This document shows, one piece after another, positions 10,835 through 19,200 of a stretch of 39,881 nt of DNA. The notes under the pieces are model-generated. The model was not told the origin of the DNA, did no database searches, and saw only the letters and a program-made list of their open reading frames with translations. The position numbers and the translations under genes were made by a program. Numbering within the stretch: the first letter of the stretch is position 1; every line of letters begins with the position of its first letter. Source of the stretch: an uncultured Clostridia bacterium (GTDB lineage Bacteria > Bacillota > Clostridia > Oscillospirales > Butyricicoccaceae); the NCBI GenBank assembly GCA_944375715.1, contig CALWAP010000016.1:1-39881 (forward strand), given 5' to 3'.

Positions 10835-11060
10835 GAAATTTGTCTTTGAAGAGGCTATCGCTAGGCTTGAAGAAATAGTATCCCTTCTGGAAAAGGGTGA
10901 CGCCCCGCTGGACAAGAGCCTTGAGCTTTTTACCGAGGGCAGCGGCCTTATTAAAAAATGCGGAGATGCTCTGGAAAATGCGGAGCAGAAGGTCAGGCTA
11001 CTAGTCCAGACCGAAAATGGACCAGAGGAAACCGATTTTGGAAATGAGGACAGACAATGA
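10827..11060 (+). CDS. xseB: Exodeoxyribonuclease VII small subunit
   Basis: The 77-residue helical protein contains F-E-E-A-I-A-R-L-E-E-I-V near the start and L-E-K-G-D-A-P-L-D-K-S-L-E-L-F-T-E-G, the XseB signature. Two ATGs stand six bases apart; the second (10827) is seven bases after AGGAG, while the first is only one base after it, so I chose the second. It overlaps both xseA and ispA (ATGA), fitting stoichiometric coupling with the large subunit. Confidence 0.95.
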   Translation: MAKKFVFEEAIARLEEIVSLLEKGDAPLDKSLELFTEGSGLIKKCGDALENAEQKVRLLVQTENGPEETDFGNEDRQ

Positions 11061-11947
11061 GCAGGAATATAGACCGGCTTTCGAGCTACCGCGATATGAT
11101 AGACAGGCGCCTGGGGCAGCTTATGCCTGAGGAAGCGGGACTTTATCAAAAAGAGGTTTTCAAAGCTTCACGATACAGTCTTCTGGCCAAGGGAAAAAGG
11201 CTTAGGCCCTTTTTGTGCCTGAGTTTCTGTGAGGCCTGCGGGGGGAATGCCGAAGACGCTTTGGATTTTGCCGCGGCAATTGAGATGATACACTGTTACT
11301 CGCTGATACACGATGACCTGCCGTGCATGGATGATTCGGATACCAGAAGAGGTGTGCCTTCCTGCCATAAGGCCTTTGGATATTCGACTGCTCTTCTGGC
11401 GGGAGACGGGCTTTTGAACAGGGCGTTTGAGGTAATGTCGGCTCAATATGAAAAGGTTTCCCCGTTGGGGCTGTTAAAGGCTATCAGCACCATGTCGGCT
11501 TCATCGGGGGTTTATGGGATGATAGGCGGGCAGGTGATAGACTTGAGGTGCGAAAACAGGCTGTGTTCAAAAAACGAGCTTTATAAAATGGCGGAACTCA
11601 AAACGGCTGCTCTTATTTCCGGCGCATGTAAAAGCGGATGCTATCTGGCAGGTTCTGACGAAGAAAAGGCAAATGCGGCATATGAATACGGACATGCTAT
11701 AGGCATAGCTTTTCAGATAATAGATGATATGCTCGATGTGGAAGGCGACGACAAGAAAGTGGGTAAGCCCGGGCATCTTGATGAGCAGAACGGGAAAAAC
11801 ACCTTTGTAACGGTATACGGTATGGATAAATGCCGTGATATGGCAAAAGAGCTTACCACAAAGGCTCTTGATTATGCGAATATGTTTGGACAGAACGGCC
11901 CTTTACTGAAAGATCTGGCTTTATGGCTCCTTAAGAGAGATCATTGA
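11057..11947 (+). CDS. ispA: Polyprenyl (farnesyl) diphosphate synthase
   Basis: The 296-residue protein condenses isopentenyl and allylic diphosphates. The first aspartate-rich motif is DDLPCMD (D86-D92), the spacing with two extra residues of bacterial farnesyl diphosphate synthases. The second is DDMLD (D223-D227). Other family marks are GKRLRP near residue 46 and GGQVIDL near 157. Chain length is presumed C15 from the family, not proven. It is the last gene of the nusB group, ends at a strong terminator, and is followed by dxs, so both isoprenoid genes are neighbours but in separate transcripts. Confidence 0.94.
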   Translation: MSRNIDRLSSYRDMIDRRLGQLMPEEAGLYQKEVFKASRYSLLAKGKRLRPFLCLSFCEACGGNAEDALDFAAAIEMIHCYSLIHDDLPCMDDSDTRRGVPSCHKAFGYSTALLAGDGLLNRAFEVMSAQYEKVSPLGLLKAISTMSASSGVYGMIGGQVIDLRCENRLCSKNELYKMAELKTAALISGACKSGCYLAGSDEEKANAAYEYGHAIGIAFQIIDDMLDVEGDDKKVGKPGHLDEQNGKNTFVTVYGMDKCRDMAKELTTKALDYANMFGQNGPLLKDLALWLLKRDH

Positions 11948-11952
11948 TATAA

Positions 11953-11979
11953 ACGCCCCTGTTTTAAGGGGCGTTTTTT
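11953..11979 (+). terminator. Intrinsic terminator after ispA
   Basis: The stem ACGCCCCT / AGGGGCGT with loop GTTTTA is followed by six T. It lies five bases after the ispA stop. Confidence 0.9.
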
Positions 11980-12017
11980 GATGTTTAAAGCAGATTGGAA
12001 TAAGATTTAATTCATTG

Positions 12018-12047
12018 TTGTCATAATTATTCATAGTGTGGTATAAT
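12018..12047 (+). promoter_or_regulatory. Strong SigA-type promoter for dxs operon
   Basis: -35 TTGTCA (12018-12023) and -10 TATAAT (12042-12047) are separated by 18 bases, with an extended -10 TGG in front. This is one of the best housekeeping promoter matches in the window. It implies a leader of about 110 bases before dxs. Confidence 0.8.
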
Positions 12048-12078
12048 AAATAAGAACGTCTGGAGAAGGAACAAAACC

Positions 12079-12149
12079 CGCGCCTTAACGGTTTAGAAAA
12101 TAAAGGCGCGTCTTTACTTTTTGGAAAAGGAGCGCGCGTTCCTCTTTTT
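12079..12149 (+). promoter_or_regulatory. Structured dxs leader: two tandem terminator-like hairpins
   Basis: Hairpin one pairs CGCGCCTT (12079-12086) with AAGGCGCG (12103-12110) and is followed by TCTTTACTTTTT. Hairpin two pairs AAAAGGAGC (12125-12133) with GTTCCT-C-TTTT (12138-12148, one bulge, one G-U) around loop GCGC. Both lie between the promoter and the dxs SD (AAGGTGG). I do not recognise a known riboswitch class. Attenuation or mRNA protection are possible. Confidence 0.45.
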
Positions 12150-12166
12150 CAAGCTGAAGGTGGAAT

Positions 12167-14020
12167 ATGAAAGACAGACTTCTTGACAAAATAAATTATC
12201 CCTCGGATGTAAAGTCACTTGCTCAGAAAGAGCTTCCGGCCCTTTGCGCTGAGATACGTGATTTTTTAATAGAGAATATTTCTCAAACAGGAGGACATCT
12301 GGCGTCCAATCTGGGGGCTGTTGAAATAAGCGTTGGACTGCATAGGATATTTGACTGTCCGATAGACAATATTATTTTTGACGTCGGACATCAGTCTTAT
12401 GTCCATAAGATATTGACAGGCAGAAAGGACCGTTTCCTTACCCTAAGGAAGCTGGATGGTCTCAGCGGTTTCCAGCGTCCCGATGAAAGCCCTTACGACT
12501 GCTTTGTTACAGGCCATGCTTCAAATTCCGTCTCGGCGGCTTTGGGTATGGCCAGGGCCAGAACCCTGGAGGGACGCCATAATGAAGTAATATGTGTAAT
12601 AGGCGACGGGGCGTTAACAGGAGGAATGGCTTACGAAGCCCTGAATGACGCGGGGCAATCGGGCGAAAAAATGATAGTTGTCTTTAATGATAACGAAATG
12701 TCGATAAGCAAAAATGTCGGCGCAATAGCCAACAGGCTTTCTCATATACGCTCCAAACCCAATTATTTGAAGCTTAAAACCAATGTGAAAAGCTTTTTCC
12801 GCAGGTTTGAAAGCGGAGAAAAAATGATAAGGATGATATCGGGGATAAAGGCACGCTTGAGAAAAGCCATACTCAAGGAGAGCATATTTGAAATCCTGGG
12901 ATTTAAATATCTGGGTCCGGCCGACGGCAATGATATGGAGTCGGTTTGCGCGCTTTTGCAGGAGGCTAAGAGATATAACGGCCCTGTTGTCGTGCATTTC
13001 AAGACGATAAAGGGAAAGGGATATCACCCATCGGAAACATGTCCGTGGAATTATCACAGTGTTTCGCCTTTCGACCCTGTTTTCGGTGTTAAAACAGGAG
13101 CATCCCCATCGTTCTCTTCTGAGCTGGGTCATGTTCTGTGTGGACTTGCGCTTACCGACAGCCGTATATGTGCTGTCACGGCCGCCATGGAGGATGGCAC
13201 CGGCCTGGGCGAGTTCTCCCTTCGATTCCCCAGCAGGTTTTTTGATGTCGGCATAGCCGAGGGTCATGCGGTGGCGATGTCTTCAGGGCTTGTATCTCAG
13301 GGGGCCAGGCCTGTATTTGCGGTATATTCGTCATTTTTGCAGAGAGGTTATGACCAGCTGATACATGATGTGGCGATAGCAGGCAGCCATGTGGTGTTTG
13401 CGGTGGATAGGGCCGGGCTGGTCGGGGCCGACGGCGAGACCCATCAGGGAATGTTCGATGTGCCTTATCTGCTTTCGGTCCCGGGGATAAAGCTTTATTC
13501 CCCGTCTTCGTTTGCCGAATTGGGGCTGTTTATAAAAAGGGCCATATATAATGAAAAAGGACCTGTTGCAGTCAGATTTCCCAGGGGTGGGCAAGGAGAA
13601 TATGTTTTGGCATGCGCTGATGGGGTTTCGGCGGAAACACTTGAGCATGGCAATGATGTTACGCTCGTTTCTTATGGCATAATGATCAATAATGTTTTAA
13701 AGGCGGCAAGGCTTTTGAAGGAGCAGGGCCAAACGGCGGAAATAATCAAGATAAACGAGCTTTCCTCATTTGACATGGCAGGGATAATTGATTCGGTGAA
13801 AAAAACGGGCAGGCTCATAGTGGCTGAGGACTGCGCCGAGAGGGGATCTGTCGGTGAAAAAATATGCAGGGAGCTTATGGAAATGGGCTGTTCAGCAAAA
13901 ACAAAACTTATAAATCTTGGCATGGAGTTTATCCCTCACGGTAATGTAGAGCAGCTTTATGAAAAATACGGCCTGAACGCCGAGAATATAGCAAAAAAAG
14001 CCGGGGAGATGATAGGATGA
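12167..14020 (+). CDS. dxs: 1-deoxy-D-xylulose-5-phosphate synthase
   Basis: The 617-residue enzyme condenses pyruvate and glyceraldehyde 3-phosphate, the first step of the MEP isoprenoid pathway. The thiamine diphosphate motif runs from GDGALTGG to N-D-N-E-M-S-I-S. The N-terminal F-D-V-G-H-Q-S-Y-V-H-K and later D-R-A-G-L-V-G-A-D-G-E-T-H-Q-G are classical Dxs sequences. A C-terminal transketolase-like domain follows. The start is supported by AAGGTGG. It heads a coupled set with tlyA, nadK, argR and recN. Confidence 0.97.
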   Translation: MKDRLLDKINYPSDVKSLAQKELPALCAEIRDFLIENISQTGGHLASNLGAVEISVGLHRIFDCPIDNIIFDVGHQSYVHKILTGRKDRFLTLRKLDGLSGFQRPDESPYDCFVTGHASNSVSAALGMARARTLEGRHNEVICVIGDGALTGGMAYEALNDAGQSGEKMIVVFNDNEMSISKNVGAIANRLSHIRSKPNYLKLKTNVKSFFRRFESGEKMIRMISGIKARLRKAILKESIFEILGFKYLGPADGNDMESVCALLQEAKRYNGPVVVHFKTIKGKGYHPSETCPWNYHSVSPFDPVFGVKTGASPSFSSELGHVLCGLALTDSRICAVTAAMEDGTGLGEFSLRFPSRFFDVGIAEGHAVAMSSGLVSQGARPVFAVYSSFLQRGYDQLIHDVAIAGSHVVFAVDRAGLVGADGETHQGMFDVPYLLSVPGIKLYSPSSFAELGLFIKRAIYNEKGPVAVRFPRGGQGEYVLACADGVSAETLEHGNDVTLVSYGIMINNVLKAARLLKEQGQTAEIIKINELSSFDMAGIIDSVKKTGRLIVAEDCAERGSVGEKICRELMEMGCSAKTKLINLGMEFIPHGNVEQLYEKYGLNAENIAKKAGEMIG

Positions 14021-14817
14021 CCGTGAAAAAAAGACTTGATGTCCTGATGGTCGAAAAGGGTTTGGAACAAAGCCGCGAGAGGGCAAAGGCCCTTATTATG
14101 AGCGGCATAGTGTATGTCGGCGGACAGAAGGCTGAAAGCCCCGGGCAGTCCTATCCTGAGGATTCTGAAATAGAGGTCAGAGGGAAAAAGCTGCCATTTG
14201 TCAGCAGAGGCGGCCTTAAGCTTCAGAAGGCGATAGAGTATTTCGGTATCGACCCCAAGGATAAGGTGGTCATGGATATAGGTGCATCTACGGGCGGTTT
14301 TACCGATTGCCTTTTGCAGCACGGGGCTAAAAAAGTCTATGCCGTTGATGTAGGATATGGGCAGCTGGCGTGGAGTATACGCACAGACCCCAGGGTGGTC
14401 TGCATGGAAAGATGCAATATCAGGTATGTTACGCCCGAGCAGATAGGCGAGCCTTTGGATATGGCGGTAACCGATGTTTCTTTTATATCATTAAAGCTGG
14501 TGCTTCCCGTTGCCAAATCCCTTATGCATGGAAAAGGGGAGGCCGTGGCCCTTATAAAACCGCAATTTGAGGCCGGAAAGGAAAAGGTCGGCAAAAAAGG
14601 CGTTGTCAGAGACCCGAAGGTCCATCAGGAGGTCATACAGGAAATACTTGATTTTTCTAAAGGTATAGGTTTTGGGATAAAGGGGTTGACTTTTTCCCCA
14701 ATAAAGGGCCCTGAGGGCAATATAGAGTTCCTTGTATATTTGTCATGTCGGGGAGAAAGCGGCGAGTTTTCAGCTGAGGATGTTGTCAGACAGGCGCATT
14801 CACTTAATATAAAGTAG
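14017..14817 (+). CDS. tlyA: TlyA family rRNA (cytidine-2'-O)-methyltransferase
   Basis: The 266-residue protein has an S4 RNA-binding domain (R-L-D-V-L-M-V-E-K-G-L to about residue 65). After it comes an FtsJ-type methyltransferase domain with the SAM loop V-M-D-I-G-A-S-T-G-G-F-T-D and the catalytic-site marks K-x-x-Y-A-V-D-V-G and I-K-P-Q-F-E. Old annotations call it hemolysin A. The ATG overlaps the dxs stop (ATGA). It is followed directly by nadK, an order common in Firmicutes (dxs-tlyA-nadK-argR-recN). Confidence 0.93.
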   Translation: MTVKKRLDVLMVEKGLEQSRERAKALIMSGIVYVGGQKAESPGQSYPEDSEIEVRGKKLPFVSRGGLKLQKAIEYFGIDPKDKVVMDIGASTGGFTDCLLQHGAKKVYAVDVGYGQLAWSIRTDPRVVCMERCNIRYVTPEQIGEPLDMAVTDVSFISLKLVLPVAKSLMHGKGEAVALIKPQFEAGKEKVGKKGVVRDPKVHQEVIQEILDFSKGIGFGIKGLTFSPIKGPEGNIEFLVYLSCRGESGEFSAEDVVRQAHSLNIK

Positions 14818-15693
14818 GTGGTTTATACGAACAAGGCTCTTGTTTATCCTAATCCGACAAGAGAGAATACTATTAGATCGCTTCCTGAGGTGCTCGATAC
14901 CCTTCTGGCGGAGGGCTTTGAGGTATATATGGAGGAAAGTTACAGTTATATGCTGGCAAAAGAATATCCCATAGTTTCTTTTTATCCGTTAAACACGGCG
15001 ATAAAAATGTGCGACTTCATTTTGGTCGTTGGGGGTGATGGGACTATTCTACATATCACAATGCCGGCCGCTGAATATCAAAAACCCATTTTAGGGATCA
15101 ATTTCGGGACTATGGGCTTTCTTTCCGAGCTTGAGCTTAAGGATATAGATCTTTTAAAGAGACTTAAGCTGGGAGAGTTTTCGGTGGACAAGCGTATGCT
15201 GCTTAATGTCACGGTCAAAAACAGCAAGGAAGATGTGACCTTTTCAGCAGTGGGGCTAAATGATGCCGCCATAATGAAGCGAAATGTTTCAAAAATAATA
15301 AAAGTATCTGTAGCCATCGATCAAAAGAGGGTCATAGGTTTTGCGGGAGACGGCGTTCTGGTGTGCACGCCTACAGGTTCAACAGCATATTCTCTTTCGG
15401 CCGGCGGTCCTATTTTGGAGCCCAGCTGTGACTGTATGGCTGTAACACCTGTGTGTCCGCATTCACTTGTTATTAAATCCTTTGTCGTTCCTGGCGACAG
15501 AGAAATAGAGATATCTTTCCCCAGACAGGACAATGATGTGCAGCTTTCGGTGGATGGGTATAATATCCATGAACTCAAGCAGAATGAAAGGGTATTTGTC
15601 AGGAAACATGTGCAAGACCTTGAACTTATCAGACTTAAAGGCATTGGCTTTTATGAAAGAATAAATCAAAAGTTGTCGAATGAGAGGTTATGA
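14818..15693 (+). CDS. nadK: NAD kinase
   Basis: The protein of about 291 residues phosphorylates NAD to NADP. It has the G-G-D-G motif (72-75), N-F-G-T-M-G-F-L-S-E, and D-G-V-L-V-C-T-P-T-G-S-T-A-Y-S-L-S-A-G-G-P. The frame's only usual start is GTG at 14818, directly after the tlyA stop and without an SD. An AGGTGG SD at 14816-14821 points instead to ACG at 14827, which would give N-K-A-L-V-Y-P-N-P, the normal family N-terminus. The start is therefore unsettled. It overlaps argR. Confidence 0.94.
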   Translation: MVYTNKALVYPNPTRENTIRSLPEVLDTLLAEGFEVYMEESYSYMLAKEYPIVSFYPLNTAIKMCDFILVVGGDGTILHITMPAAEYQKPILGINFGTMGFLSELELKDIDLLKRLKLGEFSVDKRMLLNVTVKNSKEDVTFSAVGLNDAAIMKRNVSKIIKVSVAIDQKRVIGFAGDGVLVCTPTGSTAYSLSAGGPILEPSCDCMAVTPVCPHSLVIKSFVVPGDREIEISFPRQDNDVQLSVDGYNIHELKQNERVFVRKHVQDLELIRLKGIGFYERINQKLSNERL

Positions 15694-15695
15694 TT

Positions 15696-16148
15696 ATGAA
15701 GTTCAAACGACAGGCCGCCATTATGCAGATAATCTCCCAGAATGATATTAAGACTCAGGAAGAACTTTCCGAGCGTCTTATGGAAATGGGGTTTGTTACT
15801 ACACAGGCCACTATTTCCAGGGATATTAAGGAGCTGAGGCTAATCAAGGTCAGTTCTCTTTCGGGGGGATATAAGTATTCGGCCCCTTCGCAAGGGGATG
15901 ACGCAGGTTTTTTGCCGAGGCTCCGTACAATATTTAAAGAATGTGTCATCGGTATGCAGCAGGCCCAGAACCTGGTAGTGATAAAGACTATAACAGGAAT
16001 GGCCAACGCGGCGGCTTTTGCCATAGATCAGCTGAAAATAGACGATATAATCGGCACTTTGGCTGGGGACGACACCATATTGGTCATACTCAGCGACAAT
16101 GATAAAGCGTCGCGTTTCTGCGAGATTGCAGGCAATATGCTTAAATAG
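15696..16148 (+). CDS. argR: Arginine repressor ArgR
   Basis: The 150-residue protein has a winged-helix DNA-binding domain (about 1-70, with Q-A-T-I-S-R-D-I-K-E-L-R). The C-terminal arginine-binding and hexamerisation domain follows, with G-T-L-A-G-D-D-T-I-L-V-I. No arginine genes are nearby. Placement between nadK and recN is the usual Firmicutes order, where ArgR (AhrC) also acts globally. I chose the second of two ATGs (15696), because GAGAGG lies eight bases before it and only two before the first. Confidence 0.95.
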   Translation: MKFKRQAAIMQIISQNDIKTQEELSERLMEMGFVTTQATISRDIKELRLIKVSSLSGGYKYSAPSQGDDAGFLPRLRTIFKECVIGMQQAQNLVVIKTITGMANAAAFAIDQLKIDDIIGTLAGDDTILVILSDNDKASRFCEIAGNMLK

Positions 16149-16152
16149 CGTT

Positions 16153-17853
16153 ATGCTTAAAATTCTGACCATAGAAAATATAGCCGTTATCGAAAAGGCC
16201 GAAATAGATTTTGAAAAAGGGTTTTGCGTCCTTTCCGGAGAAACAGGAGCCGGAAAGTCGATAATAGTTGATTCTCTGAACGCTGTTTTGGGTATGAGGG
16301 TAAGCAGAGAGCTTATAAGGACGGGAGCTTCATTTTCGTCCGTTACCGCTTTGTTTGATGATTTGCCGCCCCGAATCAAGGAAAAGCTTTGTCAGCAGGG
16401 TTTAGTGCCTCAGGACGGCAGTATTGAAATAAAACGGGAGATGTATCCGGATGGACGCAATTCCTGCCGCATAAACGGCAGACAGGTTTCCCTTTCGCTT
16501 TTAAGAGAGCTGGCTCCCGGACTTGTGGACATATACGGCCAGCATGACGGCCGGAGCCTTATGGATGAAAGTCAGCACATAGATTATCTTGATTCTTATG
16601 CCGGTCTGGAACAGGAACTTGAGTCTTTCGGTGAGAAATACGATGAGCTTTTAAAACTTAACAGGACCATCAAGTCCATGTCCATGAGCCGGGAACAGAG
16701 GCTGAGGCGTCAGGCGGCTTTGGATGAAGGCATAGCCGAGCTTGAAAGTCTCGGGTTAAAAGAGGGCGAATACGACGCTTTGAACGAAGAACGGACATCC
16801 CTTATCAGAAAAAAAAGCGCGGGTGAGGCCTTAAGGGAATCGCTTATGGATATTTCTGGGGACGAGGAGAATCTGGGGGGCTTTTCGCTGGTGGGGCAGT
16901 GTGTCAAGAGGTTGGAAAAGTGTCCTGGCCTTGAGGATTGCGCCCCGGGTGTTTTGAGCATCGCAAAGGAGGCTCAGGATATTTTGCAGGACCTTTTGTC
17001 AGGTCTGTCTGACGGCGTATACCGGCTTGATTTTTCTTATGAGCGATTTGACGCGGTGGAAAACCGGCTTGATGATATCATAACCCTTTCGGAAAAGCAC
17101 AAGGTGAAGCCGGATGAACTTCCCAAACTTCTGGATGATATGAAAGCCGAGCTTAAAACGCTGGGCGAGGATGAAAATATAGACAGCTTAAAGGCCCTGT
17201 ATGCCGAAAAGCGCGGCGAAGTTTTCCGTATGGCAAGGGATTTGACAGAAAAGCGCCGCGCGGCTGCGGTATCTCTTTCCGAAAGGGTATGTTTGGAGCT
17301 TGCGCAGCTTGATATGCCGGCTGCGCAGATGGCTGTCGACATAGAAAGCCAAAGCGGCATACAGAAGGTCCGCTTTACAAGGAAAGGAATAGATACGGTT
17401 CAGTTCTTGCTTTCGGCCAACAGGGGGGAAAGCCTGAGACCTTTGAATAAGGTAGCTTCGGGAGGCGAACTTTCGCGAATAATGCTTGCCTTGAAAACCG
17501 TGCTGTCTTTAAAAGAGCCTGAGGGTACGGCGGTATTTGATGAAATAGATACGGGTGTCAGCGGAAGGGCGGCAGATAAGGTGGGGCGCAAACTTTACCA
17601 GATATCCCGCAGCCGCCAGGTGTTGTGCATAACCCATCTGCCGCAGATAGCGGCGCTGGCAGATTGCCATTTCAGGATAGTAAAGACCGAAGAAGAAGGC
17701 CGTACCTTTACCCATGTCCAGAAGTTGGACACAGAGGGGCGGAAAGAGGAGCTTTCCAGGCTGATGTCAGGCATGAATGTCACAAAAACCAGCATGGAGA
17801 GTGCGGGTGAAATGCTTAAAGCCGCAAGTGAGTTTAAAAGCTTGACAAAGTGA
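16153..17853 (+). CDS. recN: DNA repair protein RecN
   Basis: The 566-residue SMC-like ATPase helps hold broken DNA ends. The N-terminus M-L-K-I-L-T-I-E-N-I-A-V-I-E is typical, Walker A is GETGAGKS (29-36), a central coiled coil spans about 150-380, and the C-terminal head has the signature S-G-G-E-L-S-R-I-M-L-A and Walker B with F-D-E-I-D-T-G. The start at 16153 lies four bases after argR and has no strong SD, suggesting translational coupling. The end of the gene carries a promoter for tyrS. Confidence 0.96.
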   Translation: MLKILTIENIAVIEKAEIDFEKGFCVLSGETGAGKSIIVDSLNAVLGMRVSRELIRTGASFSSVTALFDDLPPRIKEKLCQQGLVPQDGSIEIKREMYPDGRNSCRINGRQVSLSLLRELAPGLVDIYGQHDGRSLMDESQHIDYLDSYAGLEQELESFGEKYDELLKLNRTIKSMSMSREQRLRRQAALDEGIAELESLGLKEGEYDALNEERTSLIRKKSAGEALRESLMDISGDEENLGGFSLVGQCVKRLEKCPGLEDCAPGVLSIAKEAQDILQDLLSGLSDGVYRLDFSYERFDAVENRLDDIITLSEKHKVKPDELPKLLDDMKAELKTLGEDENIDSLKALYAEKRGEVFRMARDLTEKRRAAAVSLSERVCLELAQLDMPAAQMAVDIESQSGIQKVRFTRKGIDTVQFLLSANRGESLRPLNKVASGGELSRIMLALKTVLSLKEPEGTAVFDEIDTGVSGRAADKVGRKLYQISRSRQVLCITHLPQIAALADCHFRIVKTEEEGRTFTHVQKLDTEGRKEELSRLMSGMNVTKTSMESAGEMLKAASEFKSLTK

Positions 17854-17870
17854 CATTGGTGCAATATCAT
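17842..17870 (+). promoter_or_regulatory. SigA-type promoter for tyrS, inside the end of recN
   Basis: A perfect -35 TTGACA (17842-17847) is followed after 17 bases by TATCAT (17865-17870). The tyrS start is about 42 bases further. No T-box leader fits in this short space, so tyrS is not visibly under tRNA-sensing control. Confidence 0.7.
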
Positions 17871-17912
17871 TTTAAAGAATACTATTATTTTTAACATATC
17901 GGAGGGGTTTTA

Positions 17913-19136
17913 ATGACACTGTATGAGGAACTGAAGGCCAGGGGACTTGTAGCCCAGGTGACCGATGAGGAACAGGTCAAAGACCTTATTGACAACGGAA
18001 AAGCCGTATTTTATATAGGTTTCGACTGCACGGCAGACAGCCTTACAGCCGGGCATTTTATGGCGCTGACCCTTATGAAGCGTATGCAGGAGGCAGGAAA
18101 CAAGCCTATTGCCCTTATCGGCGGCGGTACTACAATGATAGGCGATCCGTCGGGCAGGACCGACATGAGGAAGATGCTTACAAAAGAGGATATCGACCAT
18201 AACGCCGCCTGCTTTAAAAAGCAGATGGAAAAGTTTATTGATTTTTCCGACGGAAAGGCTATCATGCTTAATAACGCCGATTGGCTGATGAACCTTAATT
18301 ACATTGAATTTATCAGGGATATCGGTCCTCATTTCCAGGTCAACAATATGCTCAGGGCCGAATGCTATAAGCAGCGCATGGAAAAGGGCCTCTCTTTTTT
18401 GGAATTCAACTATATGTTGATGCAGTCCTATGACTTTTATTATATGTTCCAGCATTACGGTTGCAACCTTCAGTGCGGAGGTAACGATCAGTGGTCCAAC
18501 ATGCTGGGCGGTACCGAGCTTATAAGGAGAAAGCTGGGCAAGGATTCGCAGTGCCTGACAATAACCCTCCTTACCGACTCTCACGGCAATAAGATGGGCA
18601 AAACAGCGGGCAATGCTGTATGGCTCGACCCCAACAAAACCTCTCCCTATGAATTTTATCAGTATTGGCGCAATATTGACGACGCCGATGTGCTCAAATG
18701 CCTCAGGATGCTGACCTTCCTGCCGCTGGAACAGATAGATGAAATGGATAAGTGGGAAGGCAGCCAGCTCAACCGCGCCAAAGAGATATTGGCGTATGAG
18801 CTTACGGCGCTGGTCCACAGCAATGAGGAGGCCGACAAGGCCCAGGAAGCCAGCCGTGCTCTGTTTGGTTCCGGCGCTTCTTCCGAAAATATGCCTTCGA
18901 CCGAGCTACCCGAAAGTGAGCTTGAAGGCGGTATGACTATACTTGATATAATGCTCAGGTGCAAGCTTATACCTTCCAAGGGCGAGGGCCGCAGGCTCAT
19001 TGACCAGGGTGGCGTTGCTGTAAATGATCAGAAGGTCACATCGGCTACTGCCGTCTTTACGGCAGAGCAGGTGAAAGCCGGCGATTTTATTATCAAGAAG
19101 GGCAAGAAAACTTTCCATAAGGTGATCTGCAAATAA
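17913..19136 (+). CDS. tyrS: Tyrosine--tRNA ligase
   Basis: The 407-residue class I synthetase has the HIGH-type motif A-G-H-F (46-49) after F-D-C-T-A-D-S-L, the tyrosine-pocket sequence Y-M-L-M-Q-S-Y-D-F, the G-G-N-D-Q-W-S-N segment and a KMSKS variant K-M-G-K-T. A C-terminal S4-like domain (R-L-I-D-Q-G-G-V-A-V-N) binds tRNA. The SD GGAGGGG is strong. It has its own promoter and terminator, so it is a single-gene unit. Confidence 0.97.
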   Translation: MTLYEELKARGLVAQVTDEEQVKDLIDNGKAVFYIGFDCTADSLTAGHFMALTLMKRMQEAGNKPIALIGGGTTMIGDPSGRTDMRKMLTKEDIDHNAACFKKQMEKFIDFSDGKAIMLNNADWLMNLNYIEFIRDIGPHFQVNNMLRAECYKQRMEKGLSFLEFNYMLMQSYDFYYMFQHYGCNLQCGGNDQWSNMLGGTELIRRKLGKDSQCLTITLLTDSHGNKMGKTAGNAVWLDPNKTSPYEFYQYWRNIDDADVLKCLRMLTFLPLEQIDEMDKWEGSQLNRAKEILAYELTALVHSNEEADKAQEASRALFGSGASSENMPSTELPESELEGGMTILDIMLRCKLIPSKGEGRRLIDQGGVAVNDQKVTSATAVFTAEQVKAGDFIIKKGKKTFHKVICK

Positions 19137-19149
19137 CGGATATCCAGGG

Positions 19150-19184
19150 GCCTGCCGCTTCCAAGGCGGCAGGCCTATTATTTT
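19150..19184 (+). terminator. Intrinsic terminator after tyrS
   Basis: A perfect nine-pair stem GCCTGCCGC / GCGGCAGGC with loop TTCCAAG is followed by CTATTATTTT. It begins 13 bases after the stop. Confidence 0.85.
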
Positions 19185-19200
19185 GAATACAGGAGGCTGT

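Noticed and set aside
12614..13267. A 217-codon open frame on the strand opposite dxs
   Set aside because: It lies wholly inside a clearly functional dxs gene, reads like a reverse-strand shadow and has no recognisable domain.
17854..17912. T-box leader for tyrS
   Set aside because: The space between promoter and start is about 40 bases, far too short for specifier and antiterminator stems.
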